Part shown: positions 32,304 through 44,750 of the stretch, piece after piece | Layout of the letters: every line of letters begins with the position of its first letter | How positions within the stretch are numbered: the first letter of the stretch is position 1 | Source: Icerya purchasi | Lineage: Eukaryota > Arthropoda > Insecta > Hemiptera > Monophlebidae | DNA: 64,000 nucleotides | Direction: 5' to 3' | Assembly (NCBI GenBank): GCA_039619475.1 | Contig: CM077115.1 | Span: 551,822,826-551,886,825, forward strand | Made by a program: the position numbers and the translations under genes | Notes under the pieces: generated by a model | Database searches by the model: none | The model's input: the letters and a program-made list of their open reading frames with translations, nothing else | Told to the model about the DNA's origin: nothing

Positions 32304-35275
32304 GTACTAGGTGAAAAAATAATAACAATAACGACCGGACAAAATTGATTTTTGTTTTTTCACAGGACAGCGATGAAATTTTCAAATAAATAAATAAAAA
32401 ATAACAATAGCGTGAAGCTGTTCTAATATAAAAAATGCAAAATTTTCAGTCATGCTGTTGACAACCGATCAAGTTGGCTTCTTTAGAAAAATTTCTGGCT
32501 ACGTCACTGCATGTAAAACACAAAAGATATTTTCGTCTTTACATGTACACGCCCTTTGAAACGAACATATTAACGGCTTAGTAGACTCTAATTTTAACTG
32601 ATCCTTTGAGGTGAAATTCATTAGAATGGATAAAGGTTGCTTCTTTTTTTTTGGGGGGGGGGGGGGCTGACTTCCGCCTTTGGCCCATTACTGCGCTTTA
32701 CATTTAAATATTTCACTTTCGAAAATAAATTCAAAACTATACATGTAGGCTATAGATTCTGCATCTTTGTGGACACTTCTCCATTTGTTCAAACACATAT
32801 TTGTGAAAACTGGCGCGTCTTTTGTCACAATTACTAATGTGATCCAGGGCATCTTCTAAATTATTCGCATATACATATTAGTGCGTATCTTTTGCGTCTA
32901 TTCCGAAAAAATGACTGACAGCACGTAAATTTTCAATCTTCTAATTGTTTTAATTATCTTATATAATTTCTACAGAAAGTAACAATTTCTTTTGAATTCT
33001 CCGGGAATACGTTAATAATACTTCATTTTGTACTATCGAACAAACCTTCTTCCTATTGTTGTTCCTTTCGTCCGCATTTATATATACGTTGTAAACTTAT
33101 AGCCGACTATCTTTCAACATTGTCCTCGTGTTCCATCGAGGCTATTTCGCTGCTCTCGATAACGCAATGTGATTGAATCTTTTCGGTTTAACCACTATTT
33201 TTCCGGTCTTGCATTTGACGTTACTAACTGTACTTGCAAAACAGGGTTGTTGTTCACCGTTGACCCCCGAGTGGCGCACTATAACTATCGAGGAACACGC
33301 AAAAAGAAAATTTACTCTTAGGAACCAAACGGTAAATTGCAGTCGTCTTACACCCACCCTTTTTTTTTTTTTTTAATTCTTTCTAAGTTATTGAAAATGT
33401 GTTCTCAGTTGTTTTTTTCTTTTTGTGACGAAAATATCTTTTAAATTGAAAGCCTTTTTTTTTTTTTCCGAATAAGAGGTAACGTTTAAAATTATCACGC
33501 TAAATTTTTGTCAATTAAGCGGAAGAGGCTTTTTTATTTAAGTAATTTTGCGCCTCGCCTAATATCAGGAATTTTGAATTTTATTCGTTCAGGAGGAAAT
33601 TAATACGTACAATCTACGTATTTCTTTTAATCAGACTAGATATATGTCAGTGTTCCTTCTTCGTGAATTAAAATCGATGTCAAACTTCCAGCGTGTGCAA
33701 AATTACATAAAAAGGGAAAGTCCATCGAGATTCGGATAAGTAAAGTGACGGAAAACCGCATAAAAAAGTTTTTTTTCGTTCAAACGGTAACTCTAGTTAA
33801 CTCCCCACCGCCAACGAAGAAATTAACAATACCTTTTTCGTATAATGAAAAATCGTTAAATTTCCAAAAAAAAAAAAAAAAAGAAGTATACGCAAACAAT
33901 TATATTTTATTTTGGGTGTAACCAGTAGGACACAAGTTTATTTTACATAATTAACTAAATATCAAAATGATGCCAAAAACAATTAAGAATAACCCTAACA
34001 CGAGCAATAAATTTAGAAAATTATGTAAAAAAAATTAATAGCAAATAAGTTTTGAAAATTATGTTTCTCGGGAAATGATCTATAAGAAAATAATTACAAA
34101 GTGCTGATTTTTAATGAATTTTAATTAAAAATCAGCACCTAGTACTCTACTAATAATTTGCAACTGAAAAACTATTCACAAACGGAGAACAAAAAGGGCC
34201 GATGATTTTTCATTAAAAAGAAACGGGAAATGACGAATACTATGAACCGATTGCCGCATCACTGTGCTAGCAAACACAAGTCCAGAAGGAAGTACACAAC
34301 TGGCGCGTTTACGACAACGAGAGCGCTGCTATATTCCGTAGCCTTTGAAAAATGCCGTGTCCTAAGCGTCAAACGGTCGACCTGTCTTGAAGATAGGTTA
34401 CAAACTCGTCATTTGCTATTGTACAAACGCTTAAACAGAATCTTTTCATGTGACAGCCTTATCGCCGCAAACCAGCTTATCATCGAAGTATCGTTTTAAT
34501 TAGATGATAATGATACGTCCTCAGCATCCATTCTCTGCCCTGTGCATGTCATCGCTATTTCAACGTTATGTCACCACTCACCCGGCTGTTCATTCGTTGT
34601 TCGCTGTCTGTCACTAAACTACTTGTTAGCCTACGCAGTACGCCTTCCATTCATTCGCTTCGAATATAAAAAAAAAAAAAAACAATTTCCTTAATTAAAG
34701 CTTATATATTAATGTATTTTTATGCCAAGGATAATATCAAAATTTTGTATTGTAATTAAGAAGAACATTTTCATAAAACGGAAATAAAATGATCAAAATT
34801 GTTTTCATAATCACTTTGTCTCGTCAATCACATATAATCAGGGCCGTACCCAGAATTTTGAAAAGGGCGAGCTATGAAAATTTTCTTGGCATATTTATTT
34901 TATAAATAACAATACGTTTTTCGCTAATATCCGCATACTATTAATAATTTCCGTCATTTTGATTTATGTATTAATAATTTACATAAATTAATTACCCCTC
35001 GTATAGGAACATTAATAAAAATTACACATATGTGTTATTGATTATATTCGTAATGAAAAATTTTGTATAAAATATTAATGAAGTACCTAAAAAAAGATTG
35101 TTGTGTGCTTAAGATGGACAGAAGTGAAAACTTCATTAAGGCGAGGTTAATAATACGAAATACAACTATTTCTCTTTTGTTCTATATTCATTAAGGCGAA
35201 TAATATTTACAATATATGTATGTATAATTATTATAATTGTGTATAAATTCTGTTTGTTCTATATTCATTAAGTAA
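32304..35275. other. Gene-free stretch with homopolymers and a hairpin
   Basis: Contains a 14-G run after T (32653-32666) and poly(T) runs near 33360 and 33460. A GC-richer patch at 34230-34620 has an open frame (34230-34499) of no recognisable similarity. A string at 34854 (CAGGGCCGTACCCAG) resembles a hAT-type terminus but I could not find its partner. Confidence 0.35.
34101..34138. repeat. 15-bp perfect hairpin
   Basis: GTGCTGATTTTTAAT and its exact complement ATTAAAAATCAGCAC are separated by 8 nt. It is too short for a MITE and is of unknown role. Confidence 0.7.
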
Positions 35276-35284
35276 ATACCTATG

Positions 35285-35453
35285 TTTAACGTTTCCCTAC
35301 CGCGCCATAAGAAGTTTCATTTCAATAAACAATCATTACGGTTTCATTACGGTTTTATTATTTAGGTAGTCAAATTTTGCATAATATAAACCTTTTTTCA
35401 ATTTTAACCATATAATACATTTTATAACTTTAATTTTGACACTTATACATACT

Positions 35454-35493
<40 letters not shown>

Positions 35494-35860
35494 CACACAA
35501 ATACATACCTACCTTATAAAGTGTAACCAAAAGTTTTTTCTACCGTATCAAAATTTTTCTCTACCGTATCAAAATTTTTCCCTACCGCGCGATAAGAAGT
35601 TTTACTTCAAAAATGACACACAATATATAAATCCCGTATGAATTAAAACAAAAACAACAAATAAGAATCCCGTATGAATTAATTAAAACAAAAACAATAA
35701 ATAAATCATCAGACTGGTTGAAGTGTGCCTTAACGTCGCACAAAAAAACCGCGCCAACATTCAAATTCAATAAAATGCACACGTGTTCAGAATTGCGCTT
35801 ATACAGCTGGCCGCGTACCATGCTTGCTGCCTGAATCTCGATACTCGCTCGATCGCACGT

Positions 35861-35897
<37 letters not shown>

Positions 35898-36050
35898 ATA
35901 GAAAGGGACACAGTGAAGGTCGCCTGCCGGAAGACCTATGCCAGTTTACTCCTTCCGACAAGCTGCATGTAACGCGTAACCAAAATTTTTTTCTGCCGTA
36001 TCAAAATTTTTCCCTACCGCGTGATGATAAGAAGTTTTACTTCAAAGTAT
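35285..36050. repeat. Interspersed repeat modules (CCGCGCGATAAGAAG family)
   Basis: Modules with CCCTACCGCG-x-GATAAGAAGTTT-ACTTCAA occur at about 35296, 35581 and 36012. The last two also share an upstream GTAACC-AAA block and (C/G)CCGTATCAAAATTTTTC, the latter duplicated in tandem at 35543-35580. (TA)n tracts separate the modules (35456-35489 and about 35874-35896). One short repeat family inserted or duplicated around TA microsatellites. Confidence 0.6.
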
Positions 36051-36276
36051 GGAGCATATTTTTTCTTTTTTCTTTTACAGATAAAAACACCCTAAAAAAT
36101 CATCAATATTTATTTTAAATTTTTGATTTTTTTTTGGATTTTTGTGTATTTATAGTGACTATTTCAGTTCTAATGGGGGGGGTTAACCCACCAACCGACA
36201 CAGCCTTGCATATAATGTAAATTTGTTGCATAAATTAAAGACAAGTAAACAATCAATAATCTTACAATATAAACAA

Positions 36277-36281
<5 letters not shown>

Positions 36282-36307
<26 letters not shown>

Positions 36308-36341
36308 GGGTGTGTGGGTAGGTGTGTGGAGGGGGGGGGGT
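36282..36341. repeat. (TA)n, (GT)-rich and 10-G tract
   Basis: (TA)n at about 36282-36305, then TG-rich sequence and ten G at 36331-36340. Confidence 0.9.
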
Positions 36342-36805
36342 GTATGAATGTATATTGTTGCAGCTTCGATGGTGCATGTTGTCTTTTGTCTCACAACGAT
36401 TCAGCCAAATAGCAATGAGCTAAGAGAGATATACAAAATCCAGTAGCAGTGAAGTGTCGTTTGAAATAACTGTTCTTCGACGGGAGCGAGATCTGTTACA
36501 ACAATTTATCGTTTGTTGAGTGTGTTAGACGGTTAACTTTTTACCGTTCGTCACTAGACGCATTATACGAATCTGTATACCGTTTTTAGTCATGAAATGT
36601 ATTTATTTCGTTCTATTTCTATCCGCGTTGGTGAATAAAGTAATATTTTTTGAGTCACTTTCTTCTTTTTGTGTTTTTTAGTTGTTTCCCTGTAATCAGA
36701 CTTGTGAACTCGGTTTTTTTGTTTTAACTTTTGTGAAAAGACACCGTGACGAGTATCACAAATGTAACAGCCGCGTGATGTTTTTTTTTTTCGTTTAACA
36801 ATGTG

Positions 36806-37094
36806 TACCTACAGATATATTAATGACTATGTCATTCTTAGCCCGGGATACACTAGAAAAAATGACCCATTACAATGCTCGTCACAATGTAAAACAAATG
36901 TGTTGTATGTACATGTAAAATGTATTTGAACTATAAAGATTTTTTTCGTACAAGACGGCTAAGAATGGCGTAGTCAGTTGAAAATGATTCTTCTAAAAGC
37001 CATTTAGAAGAAAAAAGATTGTTGGTTTGTGAAGCTTCCCCCCTCGCGAGTTCCCGAGGAAAGAATTTTATTATATATATATATATATATATAT
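36806..37094. repeat. Interspersed repeat, copy B (related to 19230-19516)
   Basis: Same order of blocks as copy A: TATTAATGA, ATTCTTAGCCCGGG, GAAAATGATTCTTCTAAAAG, TTTAGAAGAAAAAAGATTG, CTCGCGA, then (TA)n at 37072-37094. It is followed by a 13-G run (37109-37121). Confidence 0.65.
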
Positions 37095-37121
37095 CATAAG
37101 CGTTCCGAGGGGGGGGGGGGG

Positions 37122-38436
37122 ATTTGGGAGTTCAAACCCCTTTAGAAATGATTTTTTTTTAAATTGCTGTATTGTCGCTTTACGGTCATAGGATGTCTTG
37201 GTGCCAGGCATTCTGACAGTACAACTAACTATGTGTATTAATGTAAATTATTCTCAAAATGAAAACGAACGGAAGTAATCCTAATCCTTACGCATTTAGA
37301 ACTATTGTACGAGAGATTATTAATAAAATATAATTACTAAGTAAAATTCTTTAATGTATATATTTATTTACGTTTTACACAATGGATTTAAATGTTATAT
37401 CATTTAAAATATACAAGATGCTACTTTTTTCTTTTTTTTTTACCTGGCTTTAATGCGCCGATATCTTATTATACAGATGATAAGATTTGTAATAGTATTT
37501 CTGGCTTATAAATATTTGTATTTATTGTTCTTTAGTCGAGAACACTTTAACATAAAAACCAGTAATGCAAAACATGTACAAAAATGTAACTTTCGCGTAA
37601 TGTACATATATTAGTGCTAAATTTTTAACTGCTTGCGGGTTTGTTTTTTTTACTCATTAAAACATTGATTAGTTTGCGAGCAAAGCTCGATCAATGTGCA
37701 TGTTATTAAGTGAGCAATTCTTGCATAACTACGGATGCAATTGATTGCTGAACTAACGATTTTGATCAAATTCACGAATTAGCAAGGAGTTTTCAAATGC
37801 ATAATCGATTGTTCTAGGAAACGGGAAAGATAATGTACTTGTTGTTCGTGATCAAACTTGTATGTTGCGTTCCACAAAAAGGAAATAAAGAATAACTCAC
37901 TTATTTACCGTGTTAAATAGAAAATTGAAATTTCATCGCGATGGCGATTTCAAAATATTACGTAAACCGGAATATTCATTCAAAATTGAAAAATTGTGTA
38001 ACGCAATTGTAACTTTCGTATTATTACGTATTTTTATTACATTTTTAAATATATTTTTGGAACTCATGAATGCGCTTTAATTAACGTGCAATTTTCGAAT
38101 AATAAATCCGGGCAAAGATTACCACTAGGTGTACTATAAATAAATTACAGTTATTAATTTTCCGACTAGTTTCGGGCAAGAAAGTAAATTATTTAAATAT
38201 TAAAATTTAAAAACATCGCGACTAGTTTCGAATAACTATGTTTTGAGAAATTGCAGTATGTAACCTACTAATCGGTGTTTTTTAAATTGTAAGATTTTTT
38301 TTAACGCTTAAATTGTAATAGAGTCTTATTATTCACTTGCTTATCTTTAATTTATACAGGAATTTTTATACAAAACGTAAATTAATAAATTGCCTAGGCA
38401 TCTTCTATAAGAATTAAAAAGGATATCGATTATTTT
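37122..38436. other. Gene-free AT-rich stretch
   Basis: No open frame or motif recognised. GACTAGTTTCG occurs twice (about 38163 and 38219), similar to the ends of the hairpin element at 53566-53645. Confidence 0.35.
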
Positions 38437-38757
38437 CTTTTTTTTTTTTTTTTTTTTATTTTTTTGCGTAGAACACCATTCAAGAACAGTAACTCAACAC
38501 GAAGGAATCACGAAGAAGTAAAGAAATTAAATTTTAATGTACAAAAAATATAGCAGAATTGAGTCTAATTAAAAGAAAGGAAAACGTGTGAGAAGCATAA
38601 TAAAAGGTAGGCCTAGTTTAAGGTGTAAGAAATTAGTGTATAGAAGAGGACAGAGAACATTTCAAACGAACATGATCGACATTACAAACACAATTGTACT
38701 CTGAAGGAATGCATTGAGAAGAGAAGCAATAGAAAAACGAAAAAGAGACGAATATAT

Positions 38758-38768
38758 GATTAAAACGA
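38758..38768. repeat. SINE target-site duplication, left
   Basis: GATTAAAACGA, repeated exactly at 38944-38954. Confidence 0.85.
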
Positions 38769-38943
38769 GGCCGTCGCGATAGCCTTGTGGCGTGAATGCT
38801 TGACTATTAAGATAGTCGTCATGAATACGATTCCCAGCGACGGCCAAAAAAGTAGTATAGGCTGATTTACTGAAAGGTTAATTTAATGATTAGTTAGTAG
38901 CCAAATGGTATTTAAAAAACCAGGTCAAAAAAAAAAAAAAGTA
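38769..38943 (+). mobile_element. tRNA-derived SINE
   Basis: The head (38771-38846) folds like a tRNA: CCGTCG at the start pairs with CGACGG at its end. A box A-like TAGCCTTGTGG (about 38780) and a box B-like TACGATTCCC (about 38826) are internal RNA polymerase III promoter elements. An unrelated body of about 80 bp and a 14-A tail (38927-38940) follow. A perfect 11-bp duplication flanks it, which is the mark of LINE-driven retroposition. It is not a functional tRNA gene: the D and T arms deviate and a tail is attached. Confidence 0.8.
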
Positions 38944-38954
38944 GATTAAAACGA
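38944..38954. repeat. SINE target-site duplication, right
   Basis: Exact copy of GATTAAAACGA at 38758-38768. Confidence 0.85.
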
Positions 38955-39345
38955 AGACGTATATTATGAAGGAAATTACAGAATGATTAAACAAGGAAAA
39001 TCGTTAAATCAAGATGAAGGAGAGGCGAATTAGTTTGTAAAAGGAAAGGAAAATCATATCAAAAAATGATTTGTAGTGTGCTTGGCTTAGATGAATAAGG
39101 ATACTATTACGAACAGGAAATTTAGGGAGCAGAGTGAGCGGACGCGAGTTAATAGCCGGAAATCCAAAGGAGATCAATTCGAACAGAACGAACAAAGGAA
39201 TGAATGAAAAGGATAATGTAATAATTTGGAAAGGATGGAAACGTTTTTTCTGAGTGTAATAAAATGAGATATTTATTTGTTATTGGAGGGAAGTGCGATT
39301 AAAATAACGGCACAGAGTGTATTGTGTACGATTTCGCTGTAAAAA

Positions 39346-39668
39346 TTGAACAGAAAGAAGGAAGTTTATAACGTTCATGATATGAAAGGAGGTGGACAGA
39401 GAGAATTCAAGCATGTTCATAAAGTTATCGATTTATCATTAGCAAAGCTGATGCGCAACTTGATAATAGATAAATATCTCCCGCATATTGCAGATATTCC
39501 CCAACAACAGAAGAAACCTTCACAACATGTTTGTCGATATCGTGGCAATATTGTTTTAATGCTTAGACTGAACCAAGAAAAATCTACAAGACGCACTAAA
39601 GAAGTCACAAAGCAGACAAGACGATCAAAAAGTATCAACTGAACGATGCAAAAAAAAAAAAAAAAAAA
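39346..39668 (+). pseudogene. 98-codon frame followed by poly(A); possible piggyBac-like C-terminus
   Basis: The frame 39346-39642 contains HIADIPQQQKKPSQHVC, which recalls the P..E.K..P..RC.VC stretch near the C-terminus of piggyBac-type transposases. No catalytic Asp region is present and the later cysteines are absent. Twenty A follow closely (39649-39668), so a processed or retroposed fragment is another possibility. Weak call. Confidence 0.2.
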
Positions 39669-40257
39669 TAGTATTCCATCGATGTTTTATTGCGTGGTGG
39701 AAACATTTCGTTCAGATTTCGAAGATACGAACATGTGTTGATAAAACGATTTGAAAAACGATTAATAAACCATGAAATATATACACATTTAAATTTTAAT
39801 ATTTTCTGAAAAAATAAAATAAAAAATTTTAATAATTTTTTTCGATGAAAATACTGGCTGGTTTTAAATGATGAACTAAAAGAAGAGTATAATAAAAATA
39901 TTTAGACTTGTTGATGAAAATTTTACTAAAAGAATAAACCAAGTGTAATTTACATCTATTCTTAAAATGTAGTTTTGTAATATATGAGCCGTATGAGTCG
40001 GTATCGTTCAAGTGTAATTGACCGACCATAGTCAGGGGGCTAATCGTCGAGTGAACTGGCCAGCTAATCGAGCGGGCGCCCGCCGAAGACAAATATCTCG
40101 AAACCCGTTTTAAACTATGTTCTCTACCTCCGCCGTGTAAACGTAAATCTTATATGTTAGTGACACACACCGATTCTCAAAAATTTCTTTTTATTATATC
40201 GCTTTAAACTCTATGCTCTACGAGAGCACTAATTTGTCTAATAGCAGCCGACTAATT

Positions 40258-40265
40258 GTATTTAC
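40258..40265. repeat. hAT-type 8-bp target-site duplication, left
   Basis: GTATTTAC, repeated exactly at 40611-40618. Confidence 0.8.
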
Positions 40266-40610
40266 CATGGGCGTCCCCATGGAGTGGTGAGGGGCAGGGG
40301 AAGGCTCTCTCCTGGAACTTCGAAACTTTTTAATCAACTGGCCATGATGACTATTTCCATAGGCGCGTAATCACGGACAATTTGGAAGACTTTTATAATA
40401 AAGTAGTAGAACAATTTGCCAGAAACGCACGAATATTATGTTTTTTAAATTAAGATTTTATTCAATAAAATATTAAACCTTTACAAAATTATAAATTTTA
40501 TTTTTCCTATAACTCATATCCTCTTTCTATCATCTTGCCTGCCCCCTGACTAGTCGGCTGACGACTCATTTTGCCCCCCCCCCCCGGCTCATTGGCTAAA
40601 GACGCCCTTG
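40266..40610. mobile_element. Non-autonomous hAT-type MITE, 345 bp
   Basis: The ends CATGGGCGTC and, inverted, CAAGGGCGTC form imperfect terminal repeats of the CA.GGGCG type seen in hAT elements. An exact 8-bp duplication, the hAT target-site length, flanks it. No transposase ORF. A 12-C run (40574-40585) lies close to the right end, so the subterminal regions are G/C-rich on opposite strands. Confidence 0.75.
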
Positions 40611-40618
40611 GTATTTAC
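40611..40618. repeat. hAT-type 8-bp target-site duplication, right
   Basis: Exact copy of GTATTTAC at 40258-40265. Confidence 0.8.
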
Positions 40619-43600
40619 TATCCTCTAAATTTTACTAGTCGTACGAGCTGTTTAAAATTAGAAACGTTATTTTCAAACTACGCTATAGAATTAAATACGT
40701 TCGCGCGTGACGCTATAACTTTAAAATTTCTGCCATTTCAAATGGTTTACCGATTTTTAGTTTAGATTTGTATTCGATTTATTTTCACTCGACTTTCAAG
40801 TACTGTTCTTAAACATCGTATACTATAATGTGTCTGATAATTCAACTCAATATTTTTCTATATTATCAAATAAGCCATTTAACCGATATGCATTCCGAGA
40901 GAAGTTGGAAATAATACAAAATGGACCCTCAAAACTGTAACTTCTTGAAACATCGTACAAGGATTATGGACGCGCGTCCAAATTCAAAATTAATTAATAC
41001 GTATAATATCTGAATGTGCGATTGTTTCGGACTAAATAGTTCTCCTCACTCCTTGTCGACTCTTTACAAATCGGAAAAACAGTAGCAGTTCTACTAGTAT
41101 CAATAATTTGAATGTGTTAACGCGTAAAAAACGTGAAAGTAATATTTAGTCGTTGGGAAATGTCGCATTTTGAGATTTTTAGAAACCTAGGGCCCGCGTC
41201 TAAGTTAACTAACCTGTTCAATTCGATTACGAAGTATTCAGGCAACGCCACCGAAGGTACCTTAACGTATTTTTCAGTTAGGGCCGTAACCGATTCTATC
41301 CGATTCTCTGTCGCACAGTAACGATGGCATATCTCCCGTCGTCCTACAAGAAGAAGGGCATTCTTTGGTACATAAATCTGCATGTATTTTTTATTACGGA
41401 AGTAATGTTTTGCAGACGTTAAAATTCTTCTCACCTTTTACGTGTTCCTTTTTTTTGGTTTTAAGTAAGACCGCGAAATACGGCGAATGGGAATATATGT
41501 AAATTAAAAATTTTTACCTACAATGCTGATAACCTCGATCTGAGGAATTAGCAGTCTTTTGAGGGGAAAAAACTGCCCACATCACTAGTTGAAATTAGGC
41601 AACACTGATTAGGATCAATGCCAGTTCATCAGCCTTTACTTTTATCCAAATCACTTCTTTCGAATCGACGTTCCATTTCAGATGTTAGGTATATGATGTC
41701 GCCGGGGGGGGGGGGGAGAGAGGGGCAACAACTTGAGTCTCCGGGAACGAATCTCGAGTTTGATGAACATCTTAATTTTACGGCGCCACCCATAAAAATT
41801 CGAAAGATCGTAAACAAATCGATGAAAGATAACAAAAAAAAAACACACCCAAACAAAAGATTCGCTGGTTTAGTTACTATTCTAAACTTCCGTTTACAAT
41901 TACAACTCATTGTTTTTCTTTTCTTACTGAAACTGGAAAAAAAAAAAACTACAATTTCAAGTATAATAAAACGGTGTTGCGAAGAAAGTACATAGCGAAT
42001 TAAGAGCGTACAAGGAAATAGTCTTTCATTTTGTTGTAGGGAAGATTAATTTTTTTTGTAATTTTCAAGCTGGAACATGATATCCTCTTAACTTCTAATC
42101 GGCCCGTGTCGAGTGCTTCGCATTCAGTTTCTTCCAAAATCCAGGCATCTGCTCGATCTTTGGCATCCCCAAACGATTACCCCCCAACTTTGTTTCTTCC
42201 AAATTCCCTACAAGCGTATCCATTATAATGTGCTGCCGGCTTACTCGTATTAGTTATTGAAACTTCCACCGAAACATTCACAAAACACGAAAACTCGCAA
42301 AACTTGAACGCCACTTTACAATGATAAACTGCTGCTAACAGAGTTAACTAAGAGACTAGAGGGGCACTAGGAACTGGGAGAATTTAACCGGTTTTTAGGG
42401 GGTAAGGGAACCGTAACTAGAGTTACACGGGTGTGCTATCGATTTTCGACCAATTGCACGCTTATTTCGCACATATCTATGTGAGCGCTTTTTTCGCACA
42501 ACCTAATAAAACGTAAGGATTATATTGAAATAAAATCAAAAAATTTAGTTTATACGATCGAAGAGGAAATTTAGTATCGCCAACGTTGCATATGGACTTT
42601 TTTCCGATGTATAAAAACGTCTTAGCTTTCGCTACTAGCTATGAGATATTTTCGCGTCATTTTAGTCCATTAGGCGGCGATTTTTGTAGTGTAAAGTATT
42701 ACTTTTTTATTCGTATTGCCAGTAGATGTGCAAACAAAAAAGGATTTTAAATTCTTAATTTTTCCACATCATATTGAAAACTACGGGTTCTGGAACTGAA
42801 TACCCCGGAAGCGGAAGAACGTCTTATAGTAAACGTAGCGCATGCTGATTGCGCTAGTGTACACTAGCATTGGTTCCTCTGCGTGTCAATTTATCCGGTG
42901 CCGGATAGATCCTTCGTGTGGTAGTAAATTAAAGAAGTAACAGTGATAGACGATATTACGGACGTATGTGTAGCATTGCCCGACTTGGTAAGATGGAACG
43001 GTAAAAGGAAAATAGTTAACACAAGCGATAAGGTGTTTAAACACCAAGCATTAGAGAATACAATGTTCCAATTCCAGTGTCGACGTATCATTTTCAGCAT
43101 CACGGATGTATACTTAAACAGTCAGTCGTTCAGTGTGAATTCTTAAACACACGAATAGACCATTAGACACTGTTTTGAGGTTTAACAGCATTTAAACTTT
43201 TATCCGTGTGAACCCGGAGATGCTCGTGGTTAACCCCTTTTCTTTTTTTTTCCATTCTAGATTCAGTTCTTCATTAATGTACCGCAAGTACGTGTCATCG
43301 GGAGTTACAATTCCGCCACGTAATTCAGATTCCCGGATAACACTTTTGGTTACCGTACCGTGAAGAGCGGAGCATTTAAACTAGTCATGGATAAAATTTA
43401 GCTCGTCTACTCGCTCAACGATTTATTTGATCTATTTACACGCTGCCTACTGCTTGCTCGTCCCCGATTACTAGCGAACAATTCTTAATTTTTCCACCAA
43501 AGCGAACAATCATGGTCCACAACTTTCTGTTCTTCACTTCTTCTAATTCCTTCTCATCTTAACGGTGGTTTTCCTTAATCTTCCGTTATTTCCTCTACAA

Positions 43601-44715
43601 TTCATCTCCGTATTAATACTGTGGTTGCTTTCATGCGTCCCCTTTTCAATTTTTCATTGTTCTTTTTACTCATTGTACTTTTGATGGCCATGACATCGCA
43701 TCATTTTTTATACTACACTTTCTTCGAATGTTACTTTCTTTCATATATAGTACTCCCAAAGTCTTATTTACTACCCCTTGTGTCGGATATCTTACGTACT
43801 TCCCCGCTTCCATGATTAGATGTTGTTCTTTCGTCCGCTTCGTTTTCGTATACATTAAAATCTAATCGTTTTCTTTTCGACTTACATAGTTAAGTTTTTG
43901 TTGCTAATTTCCCTGGATAACAACGTCCCCCTGAAACAAAAAAAAAAAATGAAAAAAAATGAAAAAGAATAATTTTTAATAGGCTCTTTGGTAATAGTTG
44001 TTTCTTATCGATTCCACTGCGTCTTGTGGTAAACGTGATCAAACTACTAGATAGATTCACTTTTTCACTCACAACCCACAACTAATTTTAATTACGAAAA
44101 AATCGACAACCAGTGTGGACTATTGTTATCATTTAAGTTACACGCATCTCTCTTTTATCATTAACATCATTATTTTCCCCTTCTAACGAGCTCGCATGCT
44201 TACTTGACACTTTCCGTGTCGACGATGTTTTTCTTTTTTTGTCAGCATCGTGAAATGACTTAAAATTCCAAAATGAAATTTCATCAAACGAGTTCCGGAG
44301 TATTTACAAAAAAGTAAACGAAATAATAATTTTAAAATAGAAAATTTTGGGGAAAGAAATAAATTTTTCGAGGTTACGACGTATCATCATCGTTTATTTA
44401 TTTGGTCGGTGCGAACGATGTCAGAATTTTATATATACCTATATTTTTTTTAATCTTATTCCGCACGATTACGTTTTTTCCGTTTCGGTAGCATCAGCGT
44501 GATTATTTAAATATTTATTCTTGTTAAATTATTTCAAAATAAACCATTAAATTACTAATTACTATTTATTAAGAATATGTAATTCCGCTGCGAATGAAAT
44601 TCAACTCTTTCGAAATAATAAGAATCATTAAATGTAGCTTCTCACGCTGAAATTTCTTAAACGTGCAAAGTGCCGCAGTTACCGTATATTAATTAATTAA
44701 TTGATATATAGTGTA

Positions 44716-44750
<35 letters not shown>

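Larger units (their letters stand above)
38437..39240 (-). mobile_element. Minus-strand RNase H LINE tail, decayed, with nested SINE
   Basis: A T-run at about 38438-38457 is the poly(A) tail. The purine-rich plus strand above it is the same style as the other RNase H LINE tails here. At 39195-39110 the minus strand reads ISFGFPAINSRPL, which aligns loosely with the LLWIPGH..GNEL box in shifted frames. Coding motifs are too decayed for a firm family call. A SINE is inserted at 38769-38943. Confidence 0.45.

Noticed and set aside
28495..32385. Minus-strand frames opposite the 28-32 kb LINE
   Set aside because: Rich in Phe/Ile/Leu because the coding strand is A-rich. They are antisense shadows.
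34854..34890. hAT-type end CAGGGCCGTACCCAG
   Set aside because: No inverted partner or 8-bp duplication could be found within the following kilobase.
38769..38846. A tRNA gene
   Set aside because: It has paired ends and box A/B-like strings, but a body, an A-tail and a target-site duplication follow, so it is a SINE head rather than a tRNA gene.
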